From a bacterium (GTDB lineage: Bacteria; Bacteroidota; Bacteroidia; Bacteroidales; P3), in assembly GCA_014803485.1 (NCBI GenBank), contig JAAVBQ010000004.1, positions 1-45,868 of the forward strand: a stretch of 45,868 nt of DNA. Reading direction: 5' to 3'. Below the pieces are notes generated by a model that ran no database searches, was not told the DNA's origin, and saw only the letters and a list, made by a program, of their open reading frames with translations. Positions 1-8,789 of this stretch are shown piece by piece. The position numbers were made by a program, and so were the translations under genes. Positions within the stretch are counted from its first letter, which is position 1. Each line of letters opens with the position of its first letter.

Positions 1-1
1 A

Positions 2-157
2 GAATCTAAAAAGAAGAGAAAAAATCGTAATCATTTTGTATTTAATAATTTGTATCTGTCAAATAAGCAATTTGAAGAATATGTAAAGGCTATTTCGGGC
101 CTGATGCAGAATCGATCTTTGTTTCTCCAAGAAGATAACAAAAAGGTTGAAAGATAA
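2..157 (+). CDS. 3' end of a CDS truncated by the window start (hypothetical, ...ESKKKRKNRNHFVFNNLYLSNKQFEEYVKAISGLMQNRSLFLQEDNKKVER*)
   Basis: Open frame 2 from the window edge to TAA at 155-157; not in the ORF track because its start lies outside the window. Confidence 0.45.
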   Translation, partial: ESKKKRKNRNHFVFNNLYLSNKQFEEYVKAISGLMQNRSLFLQEDNKKVER

Positions 158-288
158 CAGAGACGCGTATGCTTGAAATAAGAAGTTTTTGAGGTGGCTA
201 TATTGATAAAGAAGGCTCTGATTTTGAGGTTTAATCTACCATTGCAACTTCTTCAACTCCGTATTGTAAAATAGAAAAGCCCAATTCA

Positions 289-804
289 ATGTCAACGCCA
301 CCAATCCACCTCCTCCAGTCCGACATCACCAAGTTAAAGGTTGATGCGATAGTGAATGCGGCGAATACTTCGTTGCTTGGGGGCGGGGGTGTGGACGGGG
401 CGATTCATCGGGCGGCGGGTCGGGAGATGTTGGAGGAGTGTCGCACTTTGGGCGGTTGCCGGACAGGGCAGAGCAAGATTACGGAGGCCTATCGTTTGCC
501 GTGTAAGAAGGTGATTCATACGGTGGGGCCGGTATGGCGGGGCGGTTCACACGGAGAAGCGCAGTTGTTGGCGTCGTGCTATGATACGGCCTTGCGCTTG
601 GCGGCGTCCCACCACCTTGCAAGCATTGCGTTTCCCTGCATCAGCACGGGCGTTTACGGCTATCCTCAGCGAGAGGCGGCGCAGATAGCCCTCCACACCA
701 TTAAGCATCATCTTGAAAGCGGCCTCAACACGGGAGAGGTCATCCTCTGCTGCTTTCTTCAGGAAGACTACGATATCTATCGGGAATTGCTCGCGGAAGA
801 GTAG
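289..804 (+). CDS. Macro domain protein (O-acetyl-ADP-ribose deacetylase / YmdB-like)
   Basis: Motifs DAIVNAANTSLLGGGGVDGAIHRAAG, TGQSKITEAYRLPCKKVIHTVGP and AFPCISTGVYGYP are typical of ADP-ribose-binding macro domains. Confidence 0.93.
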   Translation: MSTPPIHLLQSDITKLKVDAIVNAANTSLLGGGGVDGAIHRAAGREMLEECRTLGGCRTGQSKITEAYRLPCKKVIHTVGPVWRGGSHGEAQLLASCYDTALRLAASHHLASIAFPCISTGVYGYPQREAAQIALHTIKHHLESGLNTGEVILCCFLQEDYDIYRELLAEE

Positions 805-1433
805 GCTTGGGTTTCCTCCTCAAAAATCCGTGTGAACAGTTGCCGGATGCGCGTTTCATCGGCGATGATGCGGTGGAGTTCCTGCAGGCGGGCGGCGTTG
901 TCGCTCCACGGAATCCATATCTTCAGATAGCCGTTTGGGCCGTATTTCCCCACCAAATGCGACAGCGTGCGTTGGTAATGGCCTTCGCGGTCTAATTCGG
1001 GATAGTTCGCCAGGCCGTATTGAACGGTTCGGCGGATAATGGTTTCCGGGTCGATAAAACGGTCGGCTTCCGCCACAATCAGGCCGTAGAGGTTGCGGGG
1101 TTTCTGTTGGTTGGAGGCGCGGTGATCCTCCACGGCATCCGCCATAAGGTTCAGTTCTTCGGGCGTGAAACGGCTTTGCAGAAAGGTGTCCGCCAAGAGA
1201 ATCTTCCGGGAGTCGGTGTGATGATTTTCCCGTCCGTTCACAAGCCCCAAATCGTGGAAGGCCGCCACCGCATATACCATGTCGGGATGGGCTTCGGGCA
1301 TCTTCTCGGCTATCTTCAGGCTCTGTTCCATCACCATACGGGCGTGGTCTTCGCGATGTGCCTTGTCGAAGCGGGCGTATTGCGGCAGGATATGCCGTTC
1401 CACATAGTCTATCAGTTCGGGATTCGGTTTCAT
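777..1433 (-). CDS. HD domain phosphohydrolase
   Basis: H...HARMVMEQSLKIAE...AVAAFHDLGL motif pattern of HD superfamily; 218 aa. Confidence 0.75.
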   Translation of the reverse strand: MKPNPELIDYVERHILPQYARFDKAHREDHARMVMEQSLKIAEKMPEAHPDMVYAVAAFHDLGLVNGRENHHTDSRKILLADTFLQSRFTPEELNLMADAVEDHRASNQQKPRNLYGLIVAEADRFIDPETIIRRTVQYGLANYPELDREGHYQRTLSHLVGKYGPNGYLKIWIPWSDNAARLQELHRIIADETRIRQLFTRIFEEETQAYSSASNSR

Positions 1434-1499
1434 GATTAAGGGGCGTTTGTGCCAACAAAAATAGTATTTTGCCTAATTCGGAGATGATTGGCTAAGCGC

Positions 1500-1532
1500 A
1501 GGACAAGTACAGGACAAGTACAGGACAAGTAA
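1500..1532. repeat. 11-bp tandem repeat, three copies (AGGACAAGTAC x2, AGGACAAGTAA)
   Basis: Read directly: aggacaagtac aggacaagtac aggacaagtaa. Confidence 0.95.
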
Positions 1533-1547
1533 AAAGGAAACAATCTG

Positions 1548-2291
1548 CTATATTTTCGATCTTGTATCCAGTCCCGCTTTGCGGGCTTGGGCGTGTTGTT
1601 GGTCGCGGGGAATACGGTAGGTCTTGCCGTCTTTGAGAAAGTAGGAACCGGTTTGGTGAAAGCAGAAAGGCACCTGCGCTTCGATACATTGGGCGCGGAG
1701 GTTGAGCACCCAGTCGTAGTGCAGGGCTCGGGCGTAGGTGCCCGATTCGCCGCCCACCGAAACTTCTTCGATGCGTTGCGGGTCGAGATAGGGGCATAAA
1801 TTCACCGCTTCCAGCATGGGGGCGACTATCAACAGGCGGTGGCGTATCGGCAGGGAAAGGAATATGGGCAGACGGTAGTCGGCGCGGTCTTGGTTCTCTA
1901 CGGTGCAGCCCACCGCCACGTGTTCATAGCCCTCGCCCCAATCGGTGGGCAGACAGGCGGCCAGGCGGTCTATGCGTTTGGTAAAGAAAAAGAACGTGCA
2001 GTCGCGGCGTTGGCGGATGATTTCCCAGATTTCCTCGCGCCAAGGGTCGGCTTCCTCAATGAGCAAATCGGAGGTGAAGCACAGCCCGAACATGGTTCCG
2101 GAAGGATATTTGAAATTCTTATGACGGTCTTTTTTGAGCGGCAGGCGGAACGAAGAGGTCTTGCGCACTTGGTCGGAGGGGATTTCCGTGCCGAAAGCGG
2201 CATCTTCCCGATACACATAGCAGTGCTTGCAGCCCGCGCTTATCTTGTGGCATCCGTGCCACGGGTTCCATGTGATAAAAATGTGGCTCAT
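1548..2291 (-). CDS. DUF5131 family protein (phage Gp37/Gp68-like, radical-SAM-like CxxCY motif)
   Basis: WNPWHGCHKISAGCKHCYVYRED, TKRIDRL, GESGTYARALHYDWV match the DUF5131 pattern. Confidence 0.85.
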   Translation of the reverse strand: MSHIFITWNPWHGCHKISAGCKHCYVYREDAAFGTEIPSDQVRKTSSFRLPLKKDRHKNFKYPSGTMFGLCFTSDLLIEEADPWREEIWEIIRQRRDCTFFFFTKRIDRLAACLPTDWGEGYEHVAVGCTVENQDRADYRLPIFLSLPIRHRLLIVAPMLEAVNLCPYLDPQRIEEVSVGGESGTYARALHYDWVLNLRAQCIEAQVPFCFHQTGSYFLKDGKTYRIPRDQQHAQARKAGLDTRSKI

Positions 2292-2310
2292 ATAACGTGG
2301 CTCATATCTA

Positions 2311-2343
2311 AAAAAAAGGCGACGGCAAATGCCGTCGCCTTTT
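2311..2343 (-). terminator. Rho-independent terminator for the minus-strand gene array
   Basis: Stem GGCGACGGC (2318-2326), loop AAAT, GCCGTCGCC (2331-2339). A7 on the + strand is a T7 tract on the minus strand. Confidence 0.85.
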
Positions 2344-2361
2344 GCGTTTCAAGATGGGCGC

Positions 2362-3408
2362 TTAGGCATCGATGCGGGCGGCGGCGTCTTTGTAGTATTT
2401 CTGGTTCACGAATACGTCTTGCTTGTAGGGATTGATGTGACGTTTCTTCGATACGCAGATGATGTAGCCGAGGGCAACGGCGTTCAATACCAAGGCGAGG
2501 GCGCTGACAACGGTCATGGCCGTAGGATCGGCGTTGACGCTGCTGCCTTCCACAATGCCGTTGAGTGTGCCGTCGGCATAGAGGGTGGGAAGGGTAGCCC
2601 ACTTGTAAACTTGGTCGCCGTTGGGGAAGGTGGCTTGGAAGAGCGGGAATACCTGCGCGAACATACACCAGATGGCGAGCGTATTGGCACGGTTCTGAAT
2701 CCAGCCGCCCCGGTTCCAGCAGATGGCCGCAATCGTGGGCGCCAACAGAAGCGCGATACCGCAGAACCAGGAGTGGGTGGGCAGGCAGTTGTAGGTGTAG
2801 GCGAAGTTCCATACATCATAAACCACGATATATACCCACGTCATATCGGGCCACAGCATATCGGTCTTGTCCTTGGACGAATAAACGCTCCACCAGGCGG
2901 TCATACAGAAAATGTTGAGCAGACCGGCCACACCGTTCATGATATTGTGCCAGCCGCCGTAGAGCCATACCTGTTCGGGCGAGAGGAACCAGCTGTACCA
3001 ACCCTTGTAGGCCGTTTCGAAATCGGAAACCACGGCGATAAGGATGTTGATGGCCACGATGACAAACGGGAAAGGTTTGAACCAGTGCTGTTTGCCGATA
3101 CCCCAACCATACTTGATCATCATGAAGCCGATACAGCCTGTCAGCGCCGCATACAGTTTGGCGTAGTGGAACCAGCCGTTCATGTAAAGATAGGTCTGGT
3201 TGTTCAGGGCCCAGTCGGCACCCAATGCCGCCGCGATGTAGATGGTCACGAAATAGGCCGTCAACAGCACGGGCACGGCAAAGAAGGTTACGATTCCGCC
3301 GAATTTGGTCTTTCGGGCGAATTCATTGAGCAGAATCAGTCCTATGAGGACTGCGAACATGGCAATCCATTTGTAGATGGCCAAGTCTCCATAAACATGA
3401 AATAACAT
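2362..3408 (-). CDS. Polytopic membrane protein, DUF5692-like
   Basis: 348 aa, multiple hydrophobic helices, Trp-rich (YGGWHNIMNGVAGLLNIF, MTWVYIVVYDVWNFAYTYNCLPTHSWF); family recognised from memory. Confidence 0.7.
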   Translation of the reverse strand: MLFHVYGDLAIYKWIAMFAVLIGLILLNEFARKTKFGGIVTFFAVPVLLTAYFVTIYIAAALGADWALNNQTYLYMNGWFHYAKLYAALTGCIGFMMIKYGWGIGKQHWFKPFPFVIVAINILIAVVSDFETAYKGWYSWFLSPEQVWLYGGWHNIMNGVAGLLNIFCMTAWWSVYSSKDKTDMLWPDMTWVYIVVYDVWNFAYTYNCLPTHSWFCGIALLLAPTIAAICWNRGGWIQNRANTLAIWCMFAQVFPLFQATFPNGDQVYKWATLPTLYADGTLNGIVEGSSVNADPTAMTVVSALALVLNAVALGYIICVSKKRHINPYKQDVFVNQKYYKDAAARIDA

Positions 3409-3445
3409 GATACTTTGTTTTTAATGAATTATGATTGAATTGGTT

Positions 3446-3781
3446 TTATGCTAAAACGTTTCTTTTGCGGGTTTTAAATATAGCATAGACCGCCCACACG
3501 AGAGTGAGGCCTATGGCCATGGGAACGCCCACGCCCACGAGTTCGCGCAGGAATACGCCTATGCCTCCTTGTTCCAGTGCCGTGAAGAACGGGAATTGCC
3601 ACATGAGTTCTCCGTTGAGGATGTGGTCGATGATGAGCATGACGGATCCGCCCCAGAGCATCTTTTCCAAGGCCGGAATCTCGTGCTTCACGGAAACGGA
3701 TTCCCGTATGGATTCCGCGTTGTGCTTACGGTAGGCGGTCGTGGCGGCCGCTTCTACAAGGGGTACTAAAAAACAACACAT
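3446..3781 (-). CDS. Small membrane protein, 111 aa, unknown function
   Basis: Two to three hydrophobic segments; lies in the same directon between the DUF5692-like gene and hypA. Confidence 0.6.
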   Translation of the reverse strand: MCCFLVPLVEAAATTAYRKHNAESIRESVSVKHEIPALEKMLWGGSVMLIIDHILNGELMWQFPFFTALEQGGIGVFLRELVGVGVPMAIGLTLVWAVYAIFKTRKRNVLA

Positions 3782-3804
3782 GGTTATGAGTTTTTAACTT
3801 TTTA

Positions 3805-4149
3805 TTAATTTACATCAATCTCTTTTATCTCCACTTCGTTGCCCCGCAGCAGCCAGGTTTCTCCGCTTTGGCAGAACGGACAGGTGCGACCATGAGCCAC
3901 GGTGGGGTAGTCCTTGCCGCAGGCATCGCAGTGGGTAACGGCCGGAATCGTGTTTACCTTGAGCTCGCAGCCGCGCAATACGTCTTCCTTGTCGGCCGCC
4001 CAACGCCAACAATCCGTGAGGTATTCCGGCACCACGGTCGAAACCTCCCCGATATTCATCACCACCTTGCCAACATGGGCAACCTTGTTTTCCTCGGCCA
4101 CCTTCTTGACGTCCTTGATGATGTAGAAGACGATGCCCAACTCGTGCAT
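3805..4149 (-). CDS. hypA: Hydrogenase nickel incorporation protein HypA
   Basis: N-terminal MHE nickel-binding motif (MHELG) and Zn site CDAC...CPFC. Confidence 0.88.
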   Translation of the reverse strand: MHELGIVFYIIKDVKKVAEENKVAHVGKVVMNIGEVSTVVPEYLTDCWRWAADKEDVLRGCELKVNTIPAVTHCDACGKDYPTVAHGRTCPFCQSGETWLLRGNEVEIKEIDVN

Positions 4150-6977
4150 TACTTTTTCTTTTTAACCAAAATCTTCAGGCCGCGCTTGATGGCGTAGGGC
4201 AAAATGGCGCCGAACTTGTTTTCCGAAATCACCATTTTGCTGGCTTCGGGGTGCTTGCGGTAGAGGTGAATGGCATCGAAGGCGCATTTGGTGGTGCATA
4301 CGCCGCAACCGATGCAACGGTTCGTATCTACGATAGAAGCACCGCAAGACAGACAGCGGGCGGTTTCCTTGCGCACCTGTTCTTCGGTAAGGGTCTTGTG
4401 GTATTCGCGGAAGGGGTCTTGCTGCGGGGCCTCGCCTTCTTCCTGACGGGAAGAATTGTCGTAGGAAGCCACGGCAATGTCCTCCTTGTTCAGTTCGACA
4501 AAGTCTCTCCGGTTGCGACCTATGGTCATGTGACCGCGTTGCACGAAACGGTGCAGCGATTCGGCCGCTTCCTTGCCGGCGGCAATGGCGTCGATGGCGA
4601 ACTTGGGGCCGGTGAGGCAGTCGCCGCCCACAAAGATGTCGGCTTGGGCGGTCTGATAGGTGAGCTTGTCGGCGGTGGGATAGCCGTTTTTGGTGCATTC
4701 CACCTTGCTGTCTTTGAGCAGGTTGTTGAGAACGATGGTCTGTCCGATGGCAAAAATCACCAAGTCGGCATCCAAGGTAAGCAACTCGTTTTCGTTGTAT
4801 TGGGGTGCGAAACGATGCTGTCCGTCGAATACGGAAAGACATTTCTTGAACACGATGCCGGTGGCTTTTTCGCTGCCCAACACTTCCTTGGGCCCCCAGC
4901 CGGGACGGATATCCACGCCGTCGGCGCGGGCTTCGGCCTTTTCCTGTTGGGAGGCGGGCATCGTATTCTCGTCTTCGAGCGAAAGCATAACCACTTCCGA
5001 AGCGCCGCCGCGTTTGGCAACCCGTGCCGCATCGATAGCCACGTTGCCGCCGCCTACCACCACAACCTTGCCGCTTATCTTCTGCTTGCCGGTATTGGTT
5101 TCCCGCAGAAAATCAATGGCCGTGGTAACGCCTTGCAGGTTCTCGCCCGCAATGCCCGGCAAGCGTCCGCCCTGGCAGCCCACGGCGATATAGAAGCCCT
5201 TGTAGCCTTGTTCGCGCAGCTGGGCGAGGGTGATGTCCTTGCCCACTTCCACGCCCGTGCGGATTTCCACGCCGATTTCGCGCATGATGTCGATTTCGGC
5301 CGCGATAACTTCTTTTTCGAGTTTGTACGACGGAATGCCGTAGCGCAACATGCCGCCCGCTTCGGCGTTCTTCTCAAACACCGTGGGATAATAGCCCATA
5401 GTGGCCAGATAGTAGGCGCAGGAAAGCCCGGCGGGGCCACCGCCGATAATGGCGATTTTCTCTTTCCAGCGGCCTCGGTTGGAGGCTACCACGATATCGG
5501 GCACAAAGCGTGTTTCGGCTTTGAGGTCTTGTTCGGCAATGAATTTCTTAACCGCGTCGATAGCCACGGGGTTGTCGATGGTGCCGCGTGTGCAGGCGTC
5601 TTCGCAGCGGCGGTTGCAGATGCGGCCGCAGACGGCGGGGAAGGGATTTTCCCGCTTGATGAGTTCCAAGGCTTCCTTATACTTGCCTTCCGCCGCCTTC
5701 TTGAGATAGCCTTGCACGGCGATGTGGGCGGGGCAGGCGGTTTTGCAGGGCGCCGTGCCGGTGGGATAGCAGTTGATGCGGTTCTTGTCGCGGTAGTCTT
5801 CGTCCCATTTTTCGGGGCCCCACTTGGCGGTGTCGGGAAGTTCCTGTTTCGGGTATTCGATTTCGCCGTGCGAGGTGCAGAGTTTCTGCCCCAATTTCAC
5901 CGCTCCGGCAGGGCAATATTCCACACACCGTCCGCAGGCCACGCAGTTGGTCTTGTCCACTTCGGCCACGTAGGCGCTGCGCGACATATTGGGCGTGTTG
6001 AAGAGTTGGGAAGTACGCAGGGCGTTACATATCTTTACATTGCAGTTGCAGATGGCGAAAATCTTGCCTTCGCCGTCCACGTTGGTAATCTGATGCACAT
6101 AGCCGTTTTCCTCGGCGCGGCGCAGAATATCCATAGCTTCGTCGTAGGTAATGGAACGTCCACGGCCGGTTTCCTTGCAGTAGTCGGCCATGTCGCCCAC
6201 GGCAATGCACCAGTCGCGGTAGTCGTCGGCGCAACCTTCGTCGAGTTGCTTGCGTCCGTAGCGGCAGGAGCAGATGGAGGCCCCGATATGTCCTTCGTAG
6301 CGTTTGAGCCAATAGGAAATATGTTCGATATCCACCGACTGGTTTTCCATGGAAATGGCTTTCTCCACGGGAATCACGTGCATGCCGATGCCCGCGCCGC
6401 CCATGGGAATCATGGGCGTGATTTTTTCCAGAGGCAGAAAGGTCATGCGTTCGAAGAACATCGCCAGCTCCGGGTGTTTGTCCATGAGTTCGGTGTTCAT
6501 GTTGGTGTATTCCGCCGAGCCGGGAACAAAGAGAGGCACCCAATATTCGCGGTCTTCGCGCTTGTAGGTGGTGCCGGGAACGGGACCGTCGGCGGTGTAC
6601 TTGTCGCCGTAGTCATATTCCACCATGCCCAAAAAGGCGAGTTTGTCCAAGAGGGCGTCGAATTCCTCGTCCGTTTCCGTGTAGTGCTTCTTGCGGTTCC
6701 ATTCCACCAAGAGCGGGTAAGGGCGGTGTTCGCGCACCCGCATGGGTTTGTGGGAGATAACGTCCAACAGCAGATCCAAGGCGCTTTCGCGGGTCTTGGC
6801 ATCCATTTCGTCTTCGAAGATACACGCCAATCCCCAATATTCGGGGTCGTTGGTGGTGATGCCTTTCAATTTACCGGGAGCCCGATCGGTAACTTTCCGT
6901 GCGAACTTCAGCAGTTTGGGATTCGGGTTCTTGTCTCCCATGTGTTTGGGCACAAACTTCTTAGACATTTCGGGCAT
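4149..6977 (-). CDS. Multidomain flavo-iron-sulfur NAD(P) oxidoreductase (GltD-like core with 4Fe-4S modules at both ends)
   Basis: CVACGRCVEYCPAG, CPAHIAVQGYLKKAAEGKYKEALELIKRENPFPAVCGRICNRRCE, IAIIGGGPAGLSCAYYLA, VVVVGGGNVAIDAARVAKR, and C-terminal CIGCGVCTTKCAFDAI. Stop and hypA start overlap as TAATG. Confidence 0.88.
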   Translation of the reverse strand: MPEMSKKFVPKHMGDKNPNPKLLKFARKVTDRAPGKLKGITTNDPEYWGLACIFEDEMDAKTRESALDLLLDVISHKPMRVREHRPYPLLVEWNRKKHYTETDEEFDALLDKLAFLGMVEYDYGDKYTADGPVPGTTYKREDREYWVPLFVPGSAEYTNMNTELMDKHPELAMFFERMTFLPLEKITPMIPMGGAGIGMHVIPVEKAISMENQSVDIEHISYWLKRYEGHIGASICSCRYGRKQLDEGCADDYRDWCIAVGDMADYCKETGRGRSITYDEAMDILRRAEENGYVHQITNVDGEGKIFAICNCNVKICNALRTSQLFNTPNMSRSAYVAEVDKTNCVACGRCVEYCPAGAVKLGQKLCTSHGEIEYPKQELPDTAKWGPEKWDEDYRDKNRINCYPTGTAPCKTACPAHIAVQGYLKKAAEGKYKEALELIKRENPFPAVCGRICNRRCEDACTRGTIDNPVAIDAVKKFIAEQDLKAETRFVPDIVVASNRGRWKEKIAIIGGGPAGLSCAYYLATMGYYPTVFEKNAEAGGMLRYGIPSYKLEKEVIAAEIDIMREIGVEIRTGVEVGKDITLAQLREQGYKGFYIAVGCQGGRLPGIAGENLQGVTTAIDFLRETNTGKQKISGKVVVVGGGNVAIDAARVAKRGGASEVVMLSLEDENTMPASQQEKAEARADGVDIRPGWGPKEVLGSEKATGIVFKKCLSVFDGQHRFAPQYNENELLTLDADLVIFAIGQTIVLNNLLKDSKVECTKNGYPTADKLTYQTAQADIFVGGDCLTGPKFAIDAIAAGKEAAESLHRFVQRGHMTIGRNRRDFVELNKEDIAVASYDNSSRQEEGEAPQQDPFREYHKTLTEEQVRKETARCLSCGASIVDTNRCIGCGVCTTKCAFDAIHLYRKHPEASKMVISENKFGAILPYAIKRGLKILVKKKK

Positions 6978-6988
6978 GGCGGTATGAT

Positions 6989-7666
6989 TTATTGTCTTGT
7001 ATTCCAGTTTTTCACTTCATCCAGCAGCCATTGCGCGAAAGCGTCCACACCTTCGCCGGTTTTGGCGCTGATAGGGATGATTTGAGCCTTGGGGTTGCGG
7101 TTCAAGATGTTCCTGCGGCATCTTTCGAGGTCGAAATCGAAATAAGGCAGCACGTCTATCTTATTGATGAGCACCAAGTCGCAAATGGAGAACATGAGGG
7201 GATATTTCAGAGGCTTGTCGTCTCCCTCGGGAACGGAAAGAATCATGGCGTTCTTGCAACTTCCGGTATCGAATTCGGCGGGGCACACCAAATTGCCTAC
7301 GTTTTCGAGAATGGCCAAATCGAGGTTTTTCAGGTTGAGCCCGTCCAAGCCCTGGCGGGTCATTTCCGCATCCAAATGGCACATGCCGCCGGTATGGAGC
7401 TGTATGGATTCCACACCGGTGGCCTCCTTGATTTTGATAGCGTCCACATCGCTGTCGATATCGGCTTCCATCACCGCCAAACGCAACTTATCCTTAATGA
7501 GGTTAATCGTGCGGATAAGTGTGGAGGTTTTGCCGCTGCCAGGCGAGGACATGAGGTTGAGCAGGAATACGCCTTTCCCCTTGAGCTCTTGCCGGAGCGC
7601 ATCGGCATCCTTGTCGTTGCTCTCAAAGACGCTCTTTTTAATCTCTATGATTTTTACACCGTCCAT
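6989..7666 (-). CDS. hypB: Hydrogenase maturation GTPase HypB
   Basis: SSPGSGKTSTLIRTI (P-loop), EADIDSDVDA, GGMCHLDAEM metal-site region, LVLINKIDVLPYFDFD. Confidence 0.92.
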   Translation of the reverse strand: MDGVKIIEIKKSVFESNDKDADALRQELKGKGVFLLNLMSSPGSGKTSTLIRTINLIKDKLRLAVMEADIDSDVDAIKIKEATGVESIQLHTGGMCHLDAEMTRQGLDGLNLKNLDLAILENVGNLVCPAEFDTGSCKNAMILSVPEGDDKPLKYPLMFSICDLVLINKIDVLPYFDFDLERCRRNILNRNPKAQIIPISAKTGEGVDAFAQWLLDEVKNWNTRQ

Positions 7667-7683
7667 GATAACTTGATTTTTAG

Positions 7684-8163
7684 TTAGTCATTCTCCCAAT
7701 CGGTAAAGGAGGATTCGGTTTCGTAGAGGCGGAGTTTCTTGAGCCGCAGGGGGGCGGGAAGGCAGGCGGTGAGGCGGGAGGCGAAATACAGAATCATGTT
7801 TTCGCTGGTGGGTTGAAAGGGTAGGGTGATGATTTTCTGATGCGAGGCGCGCAGCGTTTCCAACAGGTTGGCCTGCATGGAGGCGTTCAGAATCAGCGCG
7901 TGGTCGAAAGGATTTACAATCGTGTCGTTCACGAGCCGTTTCAAATCCGAGAAATCCATCAACATACCGCATTTGGGGTCGGCCTCGTTCTCGGCGCCTA
8001 TCGACGTGCCGGGCGTGGCATCCAAATCCGTGCGGCAAACCGTCACTTCCAAGCGATAGGAATGCCCGTGAATGTTGGCGCAAAGCCCGTCGTAGCCCAT
8101 GAGGGCATGGGCGGCTTCGTAGCGGAAAATCTTGGTGATGCTCAACTGCGGCATAGTCTTCAA
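7684..8163 (-). CDS. queD: 6-carboxy-tetrahydropterin synthase / PTPS family
   Basis: FRYEAAHAL, CANIHGHSYRLEV, MDFSDLKRLV, FDHALILN, PTSENM, LYETESSF. Confidence 0.88.
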   Translation of the reverse strand: MKTMPQLSITKIFRYEAAHALMGYDGLCANIHGHSYRLEVTVCRTDLDATPGTSIGAENEADPKCGMLMDFSDLKRLVNDTIVNPFDHALILNASMQANLLETLRASHQKIITLPFQPTSENMILYFASRLTACLPAPLRLKKLRLYETESSFTDWEND

Positions 8164-8171
8164 TAGAATAA

Positions 8172-8789
8172 TTAGCTTTGCAAATGTTCGATGAGAATGC
8201 GTACCCCGATACCGATAAGCACCAATCCCCCGATGAGGTTGATGGATTTGAACGCTAACTTCTTGAGTTGTTTTTGCAGGAAAAATCCGGCGAACATGGC
8301 GGCCACGCTACAGGCGAAGACCGTAATCGCCACGCAGGTGCATAACTTTCCCAGACCCACATTCAGCATTTCGAGACCGACTCCTATGGCAAAGGCATCG
8401 ATGCTCACGGCCAAGCCCAGCAACAGCAGGGATTTCCAATGAAACATGGCGTGTACCTGCAATTCCTTTTCCTTGCTGTTGTAGGCTTCGATGATGGTTT
8501 TGAGACCGATGCCGCAAAGCAGGGCGAAAGCGAACCAATGGTCGAATTTCTCCACAATACCGCCTATGCTCCAACCCAACAACCATCCCAACAGAATCAT
8601 CAGGATATGGAAGAGGGCGAAGACAAGGCCCGAAAGAACGGCGTTCCACCACAGGGGTGGCATAGGGTCTTTCTCCTCCGCACGTAGGTTGGCTCGGAAG
8701 GCGGCGCGTTGCATGCCGAAGACCATACATATCGTAGAGCAGTCTACCGATAGAGCCAACGACAAGAGTATCAGGGAAAATAGGCTCAT
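8172..8789 (-). CDS. mntP: Manganese efflux pump MntP family
   Basis: LALSVDCSTICMVFGMQ and SIDAFAIGVGLEM repeats typical of MntP/YebN; the ATG at 8789 (MSLFSL) overlaps the mutA stop as ATGA. Confidence 0.85.
   Translation of the reverse strand: MSLFSLILLSLALSVDCSTICMVFGMQRAAFRANLRAEEKDPMPPLWWNAVLSGLVFALFHILMILLGWLLGWSIGGIVEKFDHWFAFALLCGIGLKTIIEAYNSKEKELQVHAMFHWKSLLLLGLAVSIDAFAIGVGLEMLNVGLGKLCTCVAITVFACSVAAMFAGFFLQKQLKKLAFKSINLIGGLVLIGIGVRILIEHLQS

Noticed and set aside
4251-7085. 944-aa plus-strand ORF opposite the flavo-Fe-S oxidoreductase
   Set aside because: Antisense shadow; the minus strand has unambiguous Rossmann and ferredoxin motifs.
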